A stretch of 64,000 nt of DNA from an uncultured Alphaproteobacteria bacterium (GTDB lineage: Bacteria; Pseudomonadota; Alphaproteobacteria; HIMB59; GCA-002718135), in NCBI GenBank assembly GCA_902604905.1, contig CACLAN010000003.1, forward strand, positions 1-64,000, given 5' to 3'. This document shows, in pieces, positions 27,892 to 39,359 of this stretch (position 1 is its first letter; every line of letters starts with the position of its first letter). The notes beneath the pieces are model-generated. The model was not told where the DNA came from. It did not search any database and saw only the letters and a list, made by a program, of their open reading frames with translations. The position numbers were made by a program, and so were the translations under genes.

Positions 27892-30800
27892 CTAATTTTC
27901 TATATTTTCTGACTTATTCTTGTCGATTATTTCCTGATCTCTTTCAAAAGCGATGTTTTCATAATCTGAAGTCATTTTTCCAGTACCAGCTGGAATTAAC
28001 CTACCAACTATTACATTTTCTTTAAGACCATTTAATGTATCAACTTTTCCAAGAGTAGCTGCATCAGTTAACACCTTGGTAGTTTCTTGAAATGAAGCAG
28101 CAGATATAAAAGAATTTGTTTGCAAACTTGCCTTAGTAATACCTAAAAGTACGGGCTCATACACAACTTCTTTTTTACTATCTTTAGACAAAATATTATT
28201 AATTTTTAAGACATCTCTTTTTTGAATTTGCTCACCTGCTATCAAATTTGAGTCACCAGGATCCTTAACATGAACTTTTTGTAACATTTGTCTCGCAATT
28301 GTTTCAATATGTTTATCATTTATGTAAACACCTTGGAGTTTGTAAACGGACTGAACTTCTCTTACAAGATATCTTGCTAATTCTTCAACACCCAAGATTC
28401 TTAAAATATCATGAGGTACTGGAGTGCCCTCTACAAGAATGTCACCTTTTTTAACGAAATCATCTTCTTGTACATTTAAATATTTTGATCTAGGTATCAA
28501 GGTTTCAAAAGTCTCTTTTTCATCTAAAGAAGTAATAATTACCCTTCTTTTATTTTTGTAATCTTTACCAAATGAAATTTTACCATCTATTTCACACATA
28601 ATAGCAGGATCTTTTGGTTTTCTAGCTTCAAATAGTTCAGCTACTCTTGGTAAACCTCCTGTAATGTCTTTTGTTTTAGAAGATTCTTTTGGTATTCTCG
28701 CTATAACTTGACCAGCATATACTTCCTGGCCATCCTCTACGCTTAAGATAGAATCAATTGACATTGGATAATTTGATAAATTTGCTTCTAATATTTTATC
28801 ATCCGATAAATTATCTACTATATTTATAGCAGGTTTAAAATTCTTACTCTTCTGATTCTGACTCCAATCAATCACTATTTTACTAGAAATTCCAGTAGTG
28901 TCATCAATTGATTCTCTGAATGAAATTCCTTGTTTCAAATCAAGATATTTTACGTACCCATTTCTTTCAGCAATTATAGGTAATGTATAAGGATCCCATT
29001 CTGCTAGCAGTTGATTAGTTGCAACATTATCACCATCGGTAACAAGTATCTTTGAACCAAATGGTATATTAAAAGTATACTTTTCATCCTTTTCATTCAA
29101 GATTATTATATTTGCATTTCTGCTTAAAACAATTTTATTTTTAAATTTATCTTCAATAATTTTAATATTCTCTAATTTAACAGTTCCCGATACAGCTGCA
29201 GTTGCATTAGATTGCTCAACGGAAGAACTTGCTGCTCCACCGATATGAAATGTTCTCATAGTTAATTGAGTACCAGGTTCTCCAATTGATTGTGCAGCTA
29301 TAATGCCCACAGCTTCTCCTACATTTACAGGAGTTCCTCTTGCAAGATCTCTTCCATAACATACTGAGCAAATTCCATCTTCTGTCTCACAAGTAAGTAC
29401 TGATCTAATTTTTAATGATCTAATTCCTAATTTTGAAATAGACTCTAAGTGTTTTTCAGAAATAATATCTCCTGCCTTAACAATAGTATCTTCATTTTCA
29501 TCAATAATATTTTCAACCGGTGTTCTACCTAATATTCTTTCACTCAAAGGTGATGTAATGTTCCCAGATTCAACTATTTCTTCAACCAATACACCTTTTT
29601 TTGTATTGCAATCTAATTCTCTAATAACTGCATCTTGAGCTACATCTACTAATCTTCTTGTTAAATATCCACTACTAGCTGTTTTAAGAGCTGTATCAGC
29701 AAGACCTTTACGAGCTCCATGAGTGGAAGTAAAGTATTCTAGAACAGATAGACCCTCTTTAAAATTTGATTTAATTGGATTCTCAATAATTTCACCAGAA
29801 GGTTTAGCCATTAAGCCTCTCATTCCTGATAATTGTTTTAGTTGGGCTGCAGATCCTCGAGCGCCTGAATGTGCCATCATATAAACAGAGTTAATAGGCT
29901 GATCATCAGAAGGACTAGAAATTACATCTAGCATTTTGTCAGCAACTTTATTGGTACACTCTGACCAAGCATCAACTACTTTATTATACTTTTCTCCTTG
30001 AGTAATTAATCCATCTTGATATTGGTCTTCATATTCTTGAACTTTTAACTGCGTAGTATTTAAGAGATCATTTTTATCAGATGGAATAATAAGATCATCT
30101 TTACCAAATGAAATACCAGCTATTGCAGCATATTTAAATCCGATTTGCATAATATGATCGGCAAATAAAACGGTCTCTTTTTGTCCACAGAATCTATAAA
30201 CTGAATCAATAATGTTACTAACTTCTTTTTTTGTAAGAACTTTATTTATCATTTCAAAATTTATATTTTTATTCTTAGGTAAAATATTTCCTAGTATCAT
30301 TCTCCCAGGAGTAGTTTCAACTTTAGATAAGTTACCTTCAAACGTTTCTATTCTTGCAATTATTTTTGAATGAAGTGTAATGTCATTATTTTCTAAAGCT
30401 TTTAATATTTCATTTAAATCAACAAAACTTCGCCCCTCTCCAATTTGTTTTTCTCTCATTATTGATAAATAATAAATTCCTAAAATAATATCTTGAGAAG
30501 GAACGATAATTGGTTTTCCACTCGCCGGATGTAAAATGTTATTTGTACTCATCATCAGTACTCTTGCTTCAAGCTGAGCTTCGAGACTTAAAGGAACATG
30601 AACTGCCATTTGGTCACCATCAAAGTCTGCATTAAAAGCTGTACACACCAATGGATGTAATTGGATTGATTTACCTTCTATTAAAATTGGTTCAAAAGCT
30701 TGAATACCAAGTCTATGTAAAGTTGGCGCTCTATTTAAAAGAATAGGATGTTCCCTGATAACTTCTTCTAGAATATCCCATACTCTGGGATCTTCTTTTT

Positions 30801-32010
30801 CAACAAGTTTTTTTGCTGCTTTAATTGTATTTGCCCAACCGTAAATATCAAGTTTATGAAATATGAATGGTTTAAAAAGTTCAAGAGCCATTTTTTTTGG
30901 AATACCACATTGATGAAGTTTAAGATTTGGACCTACAACAATTACAGACCTTCCTGAATAATCAACTCTTTTTCCTAATAAATTTTGTCTAAATCTTCCC
31001 TGTTTACCCTTAAGCATATCAGACAATGATTTAAGTGGTCTTTTGTTTGTAGATGTTATTACTCTACCTCTTCTTCCGTTATCAAATAATGCATCAACAG
31101 ACTCTTGAAGCATTCTTTTTTCATTCCTTATTATTATATCAGGAGCTCTTAAATCAATTAATCTTTTTAATCTGTTATTTCTGTTGATTACTCTTCTATA
31201 TAAGTCGTTTAAATCACTAGTTGCAAATCTGCCTCCATCAAGTGGAACTAAGGGTCTTAATTCAGGTGGAATTACTGGTAAAACTCTCATGATCATCCAT
31301 TCTGGTTTATTTTTTGAAACAATAAAGGACTCTATGAGTTTTAGTCTTTTAGTAATTTTAGTTTTTTTCAGTTCTGATTTGGTTTCAGTTAGATCAATTT
31401 TTAATTGGTTATAATCAGCTTCCAGGTCAATACTTAGAAGCATTTGTTCAATAGCTTCTGCTCCAATTGCGGCGCTAAAAGAGTCTTCACCGTATTCATC
31501 TTGATAGTCAATGTATTGTTCTTCTGAAATTATTTCGCCCTTCTTTAAATCGGTTAGACCTGGTTCAACGACGATAAACTGTTCAAAATAAAGTACTTTC
31601 TCAAGATTTTTGATTGTCATATCCAAAAGTGTAGCAATTCTACTAGGTAAAGACTTCATGAACCAAATATGAGAAACTGGAGCGGCCAACTCAATATGAC
31701 CCATTCTATCTCTTCTTACTTTTGATAGTGTAACTTCAACTCCACATTTTTCACAGATGATTCCTCTAAACTTCATTCTTTTATATTTACCACATAAGCA
31801 TTCGTAGTCTTTTACAGGTCCAAAAATTCTGGAGCAAAATAAACCATCTTTTTCTGGCTTAAATGTTCTGTAATTAATTGTTTCGGGTTTTTTGATTTCA
31901 CCAAATGACCATGATCTAATATCATCTGGACTGGCTATAGATATTTTAAGACTATTAAAATTTTGGACACCTTGATTCTGATTAAAAATATTTGTAAGTT
32001 CTTTATTCAT
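27892..32010 (-). CDS. rpoC: DNA-directed RNA polymerase subunit beta'
   Basis: This 1372-aa beta' subunit has an N-terminal zinc site (CLCGKYKR with CEKCG near residue 70). The catalytic magnesium motif NADFDGDQ lies near residue 460, and the second zinc cysteines lie at [13 protein letters not shown]. The trigger-loop region has [15 protein letters not shown]. It overlaps rpoB by 8 nt. The length is close to other alphaproteobacterial beta' subunits, and I saw no insertions. Confidence 0.98.
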   Translation of the reverse strand: MNKELTNIFNQNQGVQNFNSLKISIASPDDIRSWSFGEIKKPETINYRTFKPEKDGLFCSRIFGPVKDYECLCGKYKRMKFRGIICEKCGVEVTLSKVRRDRMGHIELAAPVSHIWFMKSLPSRIATLLDMTIKNLEKVLYFEQFIVVEPGLTDLKKGEIISEEQYIDYQDEYGEDSFSAAIGAEAIEQMLLSIDLEADYNQLKIDLTETKSELKKTKITKRLKLIESFIVSKNKPEWMIMRVLPVIPPELRPLVPLDGGRFATSDLNDLYRRVINRNNRLKRLIDLRAPDIIIRNEKRMLQESVDALFDNGRRGRVITSTNKRPLKSLSDMLKGKQGRFRQNLLGKRVDYSGRSVIVVGPNLKLHQCGIPKKMALELFKPFIFHKLDIYGWANTIKAAKKLVEKEDPRVWDILEEVIREHPILLNRAPTLHRLGIQAFEPILIEGKSIQLHPLVCTAFNADFDGDQMAVHVPLSLEAQLEARVLMMSTNNILHPASGKPIIVPSQDIILGIYYLSIMREKQIGEGRSFVDLNEILKALENNDITLHSKIIARIETFEGNLSKVETTPGRMILGNILPKNKNINFEMINKVLTKKEVSNIIDSVYRFCGQKETVLFADHIMQIGFKYAAIAGISFGKDDLIIPSDKNDLLNTTQLKVQEYEDQYQDGLITQGEKYNKVVDAWSECTNKVADKMLDVISSPSDDQPINSVYMMAHSGARGSAAQLKQLSGMRGLMAKPSGEIIENPIKSNFKEGLSVLEYFTSTHGARKGLADTALKTASSGYLTRRLVDVAQDAVIRELDCNTKKGVLVEEIVESGNITSPLSERILGRTPVENIIDENEDTIVKAGDIISEKHLESISKLGIRSLKIRSVLTCETEDGICSVCYGRDLARGTPVNVGEAVGIIAAQSIGEPGTQLTMRTFHIGGAASSSVEQSNATAAVSGTVKLENIKIIEDKFKNKIVLSRNANIIILNEKDEKYTFNIPFGSKILVTDGDNVATNQLLAEWDPYTLPIIAERNGYVKYLDLKQGISFRESIDDTTGISSKIVIDWSQNQKSKNFKPAINIVDNLSDDKILEANLSNYPMSIDSILSVEDGQEVYAGQVIARIPKESSKTKDITGGLPRVAELFEARKPKDPAIMCEIDGKISFGKDYKNKRRVIITSLDEKETFETLIPRSKYLNVQEDDFVKKGDILVEGTPVPHDILRILGVEELARYLVREVQSVYKLQGVYINDKHIETIARQMLQKVHVKDPGDSNLIAGEQIQKRDVLKINNILSKDSKKEVVYEPVLLGITKASLQTNSFISAASFQETTKVLTDAATLGKVDTLNGLKENVIVGRLIPAGTGKMTSDYENIAFERDQEIIDKNKSENIEN

Positions 32011-35000
32011 TTGTTCCTATTAAGTTAGTTAAATTATTTTCTTTTAAGTTTTCTTTAAAATCTAAGTTTAAACCAAGAGATCTCAGCTCTTTTACCATAA
32101 CATTGAAGGACTCTGGGGTTCCTGATTCAAAATTATTATCACCTTTAACTATTGATTCATAAACTTTGGTTCTTCCCGCAACATCATCTGATTTAATAGT
32201 TAAAATTTCCTGTAATGTATATGCAGCTCCGTAAGCCTCTAATGCCCATACTTCCATTTCTCCGAATCTTTGTCCACCAAACTGTGCCTTACCACCAAGT
32301 GGTTGTTGAGTAACTAAGCTATATGGCCCAATTGATCTAGCGTGAATTTTTTCATCAACTAGGTGATGTAATTTTAACATGTACATGTAACCAACAGTTA
32401 CTGGTCTTTCAAATTTTTGACCTGTAATACCATCATATAAAATTTCTTGACCAGTATCAGAGACACCCGAAATTTCCAACAATTTTGTTATATCCTTCTC
32501 TTTAGCACCATCAAAAACTGGGGTAGCAAATGGAATACCATCTTTTAAGTTATTACCTAACTCTAAAATTTCATCATCATTCATATTTTTAATAATTTTT
32601 TGATGACTTTCTAAATCATAAATTTCTAGAAGCTTATTTCTTAAATTATTGGTTTGACCTTCTGATTGTATTTTTGTAAGCATTGCTTTGACTTGTTTAC
32701 CTAATGATGCGGATGCCCATCCAAGGTGTGTTTCCAAAATTTGGCCAATATTCATTCTACTTGGTACGCCTAATGGATTTAAGACAATGTCCACAGGTGT
32801 TCCATCTTCAAGATATGGCATATCTTCAACAGGACATATTTTTGAAATTACTCCTTTATTTCCATGTCTCCCTGCCATTTTATCACCTGGTTGAAGTTTA
32901 CGTTTCACTGAAATAAACACTTTAATTAACTTTAGTACACCGGGTAGTAACTCATCACCACTTTGAATTTTATCTATTTTATTTTCAAATTTTTGATTTA
33001 TGTTACCTAATTGGTTTTCATAATTTTTTACTAATAATTCTATCTGATCACTTTTTTTATCATCTAATATATTTATTTTTAAAAGTTCACTTAAACTTAG
33101 ATTTTCTAGTTGCTCATATTTAATCTGAGTATTTTTTTTGAAACTGTCAAATCCAGATATATAAGTTTGAGTGTTAAGCAATTCTCTAAGATGATTTTCA
33201 AAACTTTTTTCTAAAATTTTTAACTCATCATCTCTATCACGAGCAATAACCTCAATTTGATTATTTTCAATACTGATTGCTCTTTCATCTTTCTCAATAC
33301 CTCTTCTAGAAAAGACTCTTATTTCAACAACAGTTCCTTTAACTCCTGGAGGAACTCTCAAACTAGTATCTTTAACATCTGCAGCTTTTTCACCGAATAT
33401 AGCTCTAAGTAATTTTTCCTCAGGAGTCATTGGGGACTCACCCTTTGGTGTAACTTTACCAACCAGTATATCTCCAGAGTTAACCTCGGCTCCTACATAA
33501 ACAATACCTGTCTCATCAAGATTCACTAGCATCTCTTCGCTTGCATTTGGGATATCTCTGGTTATTTCCTCGGGACCTAATTTTGTGTCCCTAGACATTA
33601 CTTCAAATTCTTCAACGTGAATTGAGGTGAATACATCATCTTGCACTACTTTCTCAGATATTAAAATTGAATCTTCAAAGTTATAACCATTCCATGGCAT
33701 AAATGCTGCTAACACATTTCTACCGAGTGCAAGTTCACCTAAATCGGTTGCAGGGCCATCAGCTATAACCTGATTTTTAAGGACTTTATCTCCAACATTT
33801 ACAAGTGGACGTTGGGTGATGCATGTATTTTGATTAGATCTCTGAAATTTGGATAAATTGTAAATATCAATTTTATTTAAACTTTTATCATTTTTGTCAG
33901 TTATTCGAATTACTATTCTGTTGGCATCAAGTTGATCTACTATCCCTTCTCTTTTTGATACAATAGTTGATCCGCTGTCATTGGCTACTGTATGTTCCAT
34001 TCCAGTACCGACCAATGGAGCCTTTGGTTTTATTAATGGAACTGCTTGTCTCATCATATTTGAGCCCATTAGAGCTCTATTTGCATCATCGTTTTCCAAG
34101 AAAGGAATTAAAGAAGAAGCAACAGAAACCAATTGTTGAGGAGATACGTCCATTAAGTCTATTGCATCAACATCTACATTAATAAACTCTCCATTTTTTC
34201 TACAACTAACAATCTGATTTGAGAATTTACCATTATTGTCAACTTCTGCGTTTGCTTGCGCTATTACGAAATTCTCTTCATCTATAGCACTTAAATAAAT
34301 TACTTTATCTGTAACTTTACCGGCATTTACAATTCTATATGGAGTTTCAATAAAGCCATATTTATTAATTCTAGAATATGACGCTAAGCTATTAATTAAG
34401 CCAATGTTAGCTCCTTCAGGTGTTTCAATTGGGCAAATTCTTCCATAATGAGTTTGGTGCACATCCCTAACCTCAAATCCAGCTCGTTCCCTGTTTAATC
34501 CACCTGGACCAAGTGCAGATACTCTTCGTTTATGTGTAATTTCACTTAATGGATTAGTTTGATCCATGAACTGACTGAGCTGACTAAGTCCAAAAAATTC
34601 TTTTATTGAAGCAACTACAGGTTTTGCATTAACTATATCTTGAGGCATAATGTTATCTACCTCTAATGAGCTTAATCTCTCTTTAATTGCTCTATCCATT
34701 TTTAGTAGACCAATACGATATTGGTTTTCTAAAAGCTCGCCTACTGAACGAACTCTACGGTTAGCTAAATGATCAATATCATCGATTTCCCCTTTTCCAT
34801 CAATAAGGTTGTGCATATGTTTTACTACATCTAAAATATCACCTTTATCTAAAATTCTTTGTTCTATTAGATTTTTCTTTTTAAATTTGGCGTTAATTTT
34901 TAGTCTACCTACTGAAGATAAATCATATCTATCTGAGTTAAAGAAAAGGTTATTAAATAAAGTTTCTGCAGTTTCTATAGTAGGTGGCTCGCCTGGTCTT

Positions 35001-36208
35001 AGTATTTTAAAAATCTCAAATAGGGCTTCTTCTCTTGACCTCGATTTATCTACTTGAAGTGTATTTCTAATGTATGAGCCAATCTCAATATTATCAGATT
35101 TAAGAATATCAATTTTGCTAATTTTCTCATCATTTAAAAATTGTATAAATACTTCGTCGATTTCGTATCCTGCTTCAAAATATATTTTACCAGTTTTTTC
35201 ATCAATAATATCTGAGGAAATAAATAGACCTATCAAAGATTCTTCATTAATAGTAACATTTGCGATTTTCTTCTTTTTTAAATCATTGATTATTTTTTGA
35301 TTAACTTTTGTACCTTTAGAAATAACTATTTTTCCATTTTTTGAATCAAGCAAATCAAAATTTAAAATCTTAGCTTTGAAAAAGGATAAGTCTTCTTTAA
35401 ATGACCATCCATAATCATTTTTTTTGTAAACGATATTGTCATAAAAAATTGATAGAATTTCCTCTCCTGTCATACCAAGAACTTTTTTTGGATCAGGTTC
35501 AATTTTGTTATTTTCACATTCTTCAATGTATTTCTCTGACAAACCGCTAAGAAGACATTTAAATAAAGTAGTGACAGGAAATTTTCTTTTTCTATCTATT
35601 CTAGCGTGAATATTATTTTTTGCATCATGTTCAAAATCAAGCCATGATCCTCTGTAAGGAATTATTCTTGCATTAAAGAGGTACTTACCGCTAGTATGTG
35701 TTTTACCAAAATCATGATCAAAAAAGACACCAGGTGAACGATGCATTTGACTTACAACAACTCTCTCAGTTCCGTTAACAACAAATGTGGCATTTTTTGT
35801 CATAAGAGGGATATCACCCATATATACTTCTTGTTCTTTTATATCTCTTACCGATTTAGTTCCTGCTATTTCATCTATATCCCAAATAATTAATCGAAAG
35901 TTCACTAGTAGTGGAGTTCCATATGTAAGACCTCTCTGTGAACATTCATCAACATCATATTTTGGTACTCCAAGATTATAACTAACATAATCTACAGTAG
36001 CTCTTTCTGCATAATCATGGATTGGAAATACTGATTTAAAAATTGAGTGAAGACCAGTATTTTCTCTTTTGTCTGGATCAGTTCTTAGTTGTAAAAAATT
36101 ATCAAATGATCTTTTTTGAACCTCTACTAGATTTGGTAAAGATGTAACAAGAGGTATTTTTCCAAAAGATTTTCTTATTTTTTTTGAATTAATATGATCT
36201 AGACTCAT
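32003..36208 (-). CDS. rpoB: DNA-directed RNA polymerase subunit beta
   Basis: This 1401-aa beta subunit is longer than that of E. coli (1342). The rifampicin pocket reads [19 protein letters not shown], wild-type except for a Thr where E. coli has Asn518. The C-terminal blocks [18 protein letters not shown] ([14 protein letters not shown]) and [18 protein letters not shown] are intact. A lysine/asparagine-rich stretch at about 1020-1080 looks like the lineage-specific insertion. It lies 54 nt after rplL, across a hairpin. Confidence 0.98.
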   Translation of the reverse strand: MSLDHINSKKIRKSFGKIPLVTSLPNLVEVQKRSFDNFLQLRTDPDKRENTGLHSIFKSVFPIHDYAERATVDYVSYNLGVPKYDVDECSQRGLTYGTPLLVNFRLIIWDIDEIAGTKSVRDIKEQEVYMGDIPLMTKNATFVVNGTERVVVSQMHRSPGVFFDHDFGKTHTSGKYLFNARIIPYRGSWLDFEHDAKNNIHARIDRKRKFPVTTLFKCLLSGLSEKYIEECENNKIEPDPKKVLGMTGEEILSIFYDNIVYKKNDYGWSFKEDLSFFKAKILNFDLLDSKNGKIVISKGTKVNQKIINDLKKKKIANVTINEESLIGLFISSDIIDEKTGKIYFEAGYEIDEVFIQFLNDEKISKIDILKSDNIEIGSYIRNTLQVDKSRSREEALFEIFKILRPGEPPTIETAETLFNNLFFNSDRYDLSSVGRLKINAKFKKKNLIEQRILDKGDILDVVKHMHNLIDGKGEIDDIDHLANRRVRSVGELLENQYRIGLLKMDRAIKERLSSLEVDNIMPQDIVNAKPVVASIKEFFGLSQLSQFMDQTNPLSEITHKRRVSALGPGGLNRERAGFEVRDVHQTHYGRICPIETPEGANIGLINSLASYSRINKYGFIETPYRIVNAGKVTDKVIYLSAIDEENFVIAQANAEVDNNGKFSNQIVSCRKNGEFINVDVDAIDLMDVSPQQLVSVASSLIPFLENDDANRALMGSNMMRQAVPLIKPKAPLVGTGMEHTVANDSGSTIVSKREGIVDQLDANRIVIRITDKNDKSLNKIDIYNLSKFQRSNQNTCITQRPLVNVGDKVLKNQVIADGPATDLGELALGRNVLAAFMPWNGYNFEDSILISEKVVQDDVFTSIHVEEFEVMSRDTKLGPEEITRDIPNASEEMLVNLDETGIVYVGAEVNSGDILVGKVTPKGESPMTPEEKLLRAIFGEKAADVKDTSLRVPPGVKGTVVEIRVFSRRGIEKDERAISIENNQIEVIARDRDDELKILEKSFENHLRELLNTQTYISGFDSFKKNTQIKYEQLENLSLSELLKINILDDKKSDQIELLVKNYENQLGNINQKFENKIDKIQSGDELLPGVLKLIKVFISVKRKLQPGDKMAGRHGNKGVISKICPVEDMPYLEDGTPVDIVLNPLGVPSRMNIGQILETHLGWASASLGKQVKAMLTKIQSEGQTNNLRNKLLEIYDLESHQKIIKNMNDDEILELGNNLKDGIPFATPVFDGAKEKDITKLLEISGVSDTGQEILYDGITGQKFERPVTVGYMYMLKLHHLVDEKIHARSIGPYSLVTQQPLGGKAQFGGQRFGEMEVWALEAYGAAYTLQEILTIKSDDVAGRTKVYESIVKGDNNFESGTPESFNVMVKELRSLGLNLDFKENLKENNLTNLIGTNE

Positions 36209-36238
36209 TTATCTCCTTTACTTATCAATATTTAATAG

Positions 36239-36258
36239 TAGGCCTTAAAAAAGGCCTA
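36239..36258 (-). promoter_or_regulatory. rplL-rpoB intergenic hairpin
   Basis: A perfect 8-bp inverted repeat TAGGCCTT/AAGGCCTA with a 4-base loop sits in the 54-nt gap, just after the rplL stop. No uridine tract follows on minus. In E. coli the same junction carries an attenuator and an RNase III site that lower rpoBC expression relative to L10-L12. An equivalent role is inference. Confidence 0.55.
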
Positions 36259-36262
36259 GTGT

Positions 36263-36640
36263 TTATTTTAATGTAACTTTAGCTCCAGCTGCTTCTAATG
36301 CTTTTTTCATTTCATCAGCTTCTTCTTTTTTCACACCCTGCTTAAGTGGTTTAGGTGCACCTTCAACTAAATCTTTTGCTTCTTTTAAGCCAAGACCAGT
36401 AATGGTTCTTACTTCTTTAATAACTGCAATTTTGTTAGATCCAGCTTCCGATAGTTCAATATCAAATTCTGTTTTCTCTTCAGCTGCGGCTTCCCCACCG
36501 CCTGCAGCTGGTGCAGCAGCTACCGCTACTGGTGCAGCAGCCGATACACCCCACTTTTCCTCAAGCAATTTACTTAGTTCAGCTGCTTCAAGAACAGTTA
36601 AGGAAGACAAATCTTCAACAATTTTATTCAAATCAGCCAT
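36263..36640 (-). CDS. rplL: 50S ribosomal protein L7/L12
   Basis: This 125-aa stalk protein has an N-terminal dimerisation domain, an alanine-rich hinge (about 35-50) and a C-terminal factor-binding domain with [21 protein letters not shown]. It follows rplJ by 18 nt. Confidence 0.98.
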   Translation of the reverse strand: MADLNKIVEDLSSLTVLEAAELSKLLEEKWGVSAAAPVAVAAAPAAGGGEAAAEEKTEFDIELSEAGSNKIAVIKEVRTITGLGLKEAKDLVEGAPKPLKQGVKKEEADEMKKALEAAGAKVTLK

Positions 36641-36658
36641 TTATTTCTCCTTATTTAC

Positions 36659-37180
36659 CTAGTTCGACTCTTGTTTATTGCTACTATTAGAATTAATTAA
36701 TCTTGCAATTTGTGCTCCAGGTTCAATAGTAATTGAAGCTATCTTTTGTGCAGGTGCAGAAATTAATCCTATTATTTTTCCTCTTAACTCATCTAAAGAA
36801 GGTAATTTTGCAAGAAAATCAATTTTTTCTTTATCAATTTTCTCACCATTATAACCACCACCAATAATTTTAAACTTTTCAAATTTTTTCTCAAAACTAA
36901 CTGCTACTTTAGCTGGTGCTACTGCATCATCAGAATAAGCAATTGCTGTTGGACCTTTAAAAAGCTCGGAGATATCTTTAAATTTAGTTTCAGATATAGC
37001 AAGTTTAGTGAGTCTGTTCTTAGTTACTTTAAATTTTGCACCATTATCTCTCATTTCTTTTCTGAGTTGCTCTGTTTCATTAACTGTTAGCCCAGAATAT
37101 TCAGCAACAATTACAGAAGTAACATTTGAAAAGTCTTCTTTAAGATTACTTACAAAATCTTTTTTTTCAGAACGTTTCAC
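36659..37180 (-). CDS. rplJ: 50S ribosomal protein L10 (GTG start)
   Basis: This 173-aa L10 starts from the GTG at 37180 (MKRSEKKDFVSNLKEDF), which has GAGG 5 nt upstream and gives the usual family length. An ATG 63 nt further upstream would run through a hairpin and adds a tail unlike L10. The protein anchors L7/L12 dimers and represses its own mRNA. The 182-nt leader carries an L10-binding structure and three further hairpins. Confidence 0.93.
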   Translation of the reverse strand: MKRSEKKDFVSNLKEDFSNVTSVIVAEYSGLTVNETEQLRKEMRDNGAKFKVTKNRLTKLAISETKFKDISELFKGPTAIAYSDDAVAPAKVAVSFEKKFEKFKIIGGGYNGEKIDKEKIDFLAKLPSLDELRGKIIGLISAPAQKIASITIEPGAQIARLINSNSSNKQESN

Positions 37181-37196
37181 GTCAACCTCGGTTTTA

Positions 37197-37216
37197 ATTG
37201 GATCAAATGATCCAAT
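37197..37216 (-). promoter_or_regulatory. Hairpin just upstream of the rplJ ribosome site
   Basis: ATTGGATC and GATCCAAT form a perfect 8-bp stem with a 4-base loop, ending 8 nt before the GAGG ribosome site of rplJ (37185-37189). It may affect ribosome access. Function is inference. Confidence 0.45.
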
Positions 37217-37224
37217 ATTAGCTA

Positions 37225-37251
37225 AAATTAGTTTGCCCACCAAACTAATTT
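37225..37251 (-). promoter_or_regulatory. 11-bp hairpin between the L10 leader and rplJ
   Basis: AAATTAGTTTG and CAAACTAATTT pair perfectly around GTGGG on the minus strand. The 3' arm ends in U residues but no separate U-run follows, so it is more attenuator-like than a clear terminator. It starts 4 nt after the L10 leader. Confidence 0.5.
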
Positions 37252-37255
37252 AAAG

Positions 37256-37333
37256 CCTGTCAAGAAGCAAATCAATGACTCGCTTCAGTCTATGCAGGAA
37301 ATTAAGCACAAAGCTCCTGCAGTCTTTGACAGG
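37256..37333 (-). ncRNA. Ribosomal protein L10 leader (autoregulatory mRNA element)
   Basis: The closing stem pairs CCTGTCA with TGACAGG at the two ends. An inner 7-bp stem TGCAGGA/TCCTGCA (37315-37321 with 37293-37299) is followed by the TAGACTGAAGCGAG-type internal loop known from the L10 leader that L10-L12 binds. Position upstream of rplJ and the motif order agree with that family. Binding of L10 here would repress rplJ-rplL translation. Confidence 0.8.
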
Positions 37334-37334
37334 T

Positions 37335-37351
37335 GATGATCTAAGATCATC
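37335..37351 (-). promoter_or_regulatory. Short hairpin after rplA
   Basis: GATGATC and GATCATC form a 7-bp stem with a 3-base loop, 11 nt after the rplA stop and directly before the L10 leader. No U-tract follows, so it is more likely a processing site or part of the leader than a terminator. Confidence 0.35.
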
Positions 37352-37362
37352 TATTGGATTAG

Positions 37363-38052
37363 TTAACGCAAGCCAGCTTGGTTAATATTTAATCCAACTC
37401 CCATAGTTGAAGCTATGGTAACCTTTTTTATAAAAGAACCCTTAACGGCATCGGGTTTACTTTTAATAACTGAAGAATAAAATGTTCTAATATTTTCTAA
37501 CAAATCTTCTTCACTAAAATCTAATTTGCCAACACCAGCATGAACAATACCGGATTTATCATTTTTGAATTTAACCTGACCTGATTTAGCATTTTTTACT
37601 GATTGCGAAATTTCATTAGTTACTGTTCCCAGTTTAGGATTTGGCATTAATCCTTTTGGACCTAGTATTTTTGCGACTTTACCTAATTTAGGCATCATAT
37701 CTGGAGTAGCAATAAGAACATCAAACTCTATTTTTGATTTAGAAATTGTTTCAATCAAATCATCACTCCCTACCAAATCAGCGCCATTACTTTTAGCATC
37801 TTTTTGTTTGTCCTCATTTGCAATTACTGCGACTTTAACAGTTTTTCCTGTTCCATTAGGAAGATTTACGACGCCCTTAATATTTTGATCAGTTTTGTTG
37901 CTATCAATTCCGAGATTGATTGAAATATCGATGGATTCTTTAAAGTTAACGTAAGATTTTTCTTTTAAAATTTTAATTGCTTCTAGCGGTTCGTAAACCT
38001 TAGTAGTATCAAAATTATTTAACATTTGTTTTCTATTTTTTGTTATTTTCAT
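37363..38052 (-). CDS. rplA: 50S ribosomal protein L1
   Basis: This 229-aa L1 of the mobile L1 stalk has IATPDMMPKLGKVAKILGPKG (block near 120-140) and a C-terminal RNA-binding domain ending TMGVGLNINQ. Its ATG overlaps the rplK stop by one base. In E. coli L1 represses rplKA. Confidence 0.97.
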   Translation of the reverse strand: MKITKNRKQMLNNFDTTKVYEPLEAIKILKEKSYVNFKESIDISINLGIDSNKTDQNIKGVVNLPNGTGKTVKVAVIANEDKQKDAKSNGADLVGSDDLIETISKSKIEFDVLIATPDMMPKLGKVAKILGPKGLMPNPKLGTVTNEISQSVKNAKSGQVKFKNDKSGIVHAGVGKLDFSEEDLLENIRTFYSSVIKSKPDAVKGSFIKKVTIASTMGVGLNINQAGLR

Positions 38053-38480
38053 TATCCCACTACCTCCATACCCATTGAAACGGCGGAACCTTTGACCATG
38101 TTCATTGCTCCATTTAAATCAATAGCATTTAAATCTTGCATTTTTTCTTTGGCAATTTTTTCAATATCTTGCATTGAGACTTTACCTACTAATGATCTTC
38201 CTGGAGTTGAGTTTCCTTTTTTTATTTTTGCTGCTTTTTTAAGATAAAAACTTACTGGAGGTAACTTTGTTGTAAAGTCGAAACTTCTGTCTTTATATGC
38301 AGTTATAATAACTGGAATTGGTGCACCCTTTTCTAAATCTTTTGTTTTATCATTAAATGCTTTACAAAAATCCATTATGTTCAGACCTCTTTGTCCAAGA
38401 GCAGGACCAACAGGAGGTGACGGATTAGCTCCTCCAGCAGGAATTTGTAATTTAATTAAACCTAAAATTTCTTTAGCCAT
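38052..38480 (-). CDS. rplK: 50S ribosomal protein L11
   Basis: This 142-aa L11 of the GTPase-associated centre has the proline-rich N-terminal [20 protein letters not shown] and the C-terminal 23S rRNA-binding domain. It is 3 nt after nusG. Confidence 0.98.
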   Translation of the reverse strand: MAKEILGLIKLQIPAGGANPSPPVGPALGQRGLNIMDFCKAFNDKTKDLEKGAPIPVIITAYKDRSFDFTTKLPPVSFYLKKAAKIKKGNSTPGRSLVGKVSMQDIEKIAKEKMQDLNAIDLNGAMNMVKGSAVSMGMEVVG

Positions 38481-38483
38481 AGT

Positions 38484-39017
38484 TTATACCTTTTCTACCT
38501 GAGAATATTCTAAATCAACAGGTGTTGATCTTCCAAAAATCGAGACAGCCACTCTTAATCTTGCTTTATCTTCATCTATTTGTTCAACCTCTCCATTAAA
38601 TGATGCAAACGGTCCATCAATTACTTTTACTTGTTCTCCAACATCATACATTACCGCAGGTCTAGATCTTTCTACACCATCAATAACTTGTTCAGATATT
38701 CTTTTTGCTTCAGCATTACTAATTGGAACTGGCTTACCTTTGTTACCTAAAAAACCACTTAGCTTTGGAGTTGTTTTAATAATATGCCAAGTATCATCAT
38801 TCAAGCTCATTTTAATTAGTATATAGCCAGGAAATATTTTCCTTTCTGTATTAACCCTTACACCTCTTTTTACTTCAACAATATTTTGAACTGGGACAGA
38901 AATTTCTTCAATATGTTCTTTAACACCAAGTTTTGTTGCTTGATCTAAAATGCTGTCAGCAACTTTTTTTTCATAACCTGAATAGGCGTGAAGAACATAC
39001 CATCTTGCTTTATTCAT
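38484..39017 (-). CDS. nusG: Transcription termination/antitermination protein NusG
   Basis: This 177-aa NusG has an N-terminal NGN domain starting ARWYVLHAYSGYEKKV and a C-terminal KOW domain (EQVKVIDGPFASFNGEVE). It couples RNA polymerase to ribosomes or Rho. The start overlaps secE by one base, the classic secE-nusG pair. Confidence 0.97.
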   Translation of the reverse strand: MNKARWYVLHAYSGYEKKVADSILDQATKLGVKEHIEEISVPVQNIVEVKRGVRVNTERKIFPGYILIKMSLNDDTWHIIKTTPKLSGFLGNKGKPVPISNAEAKRISEQVIDGVERSRPAVMYDVGEQVKVIDGPFASFNGEVEQIDEDKARLRVAVSIFGRSTPVDLEYSQVEKV

Positions 39018-39232
39018 TAAAAACCTGAACCTATTTCAATAATTTTTCTTATTGAAAAAGACCATATTTGATCAGTCAAAAGAAAAAATAAAGAGAATAA
39101 TATTATTAATAATATAACTATTGCAGAAGAAACAAAAGTATCTCTTCTTTGAGGCCAAGTTACTTTTTGTAATTCTTGTCTAACTTGTCTTACAAAAAGA
39201 GCTGGTGATGTTTTCTTTTTTTCAATATTCAT
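39017..39232 (-). CDS. secE: Protein translocase subunit SecE
   Basis: This 71-aa SecE is the short single-helix form. The amphipathic LFVRQVRQELQKVTWPQRRDT is followed by one membrane helix at about 36-60. It works with SecY (14833). It lies 14 nt after tRNA-Trp, as in most proteobacteria. Confidence 0.95.
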   Translation of the reverse strand: MNIEKKKTSPALFVRQVRQELQKVTWPQRRDTFVSSAIVILLIILFSLFFLLTDQIWSFSIRKIIEIGSGF

Positions 39233-39246
39233 TTTTTCATTTCATT

Positions 39247-39322
39247 TGGCAGGAGTGGCAGGACTTGAACCCGCAGCCCCCGGTTTTGGAGACCGGTGCT
39301 CTACCAGTTGAGCTACACTCCT
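39247..39322 (-). tRNA. tRNA-Trp (anticodon CCA)
   Basis: A 76-nt cloverleaf is visible with acceptor AGGAGTG/CACTCCT, encoded CCA, and anticodon stem CCGGT/ACCGG around CTCCAAA with anticodon CCA. It lies between tuf and secE, the usual place. Confidence 0.96.
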
Positions 39323-39359
39323 AATAAGTATTGGCTAACTGATAGAGCGGTCTCTAAAA

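Noticed and set aside
34000..35300. Open frames of 60-90 codons on the plus strand opposite rpoB and other ribosomal genes
   Set aside because: They mirror codon usage of the real minus-strand genes and show no family motifs or ribosome sites.
37181..37243. ATG start 63 nt upstream for rplJ
   Set aside because: It would cover the hairpin at 37197-37216 and add residues unlike L10; the GTG at 37180 has GAGG and gives the usual length.
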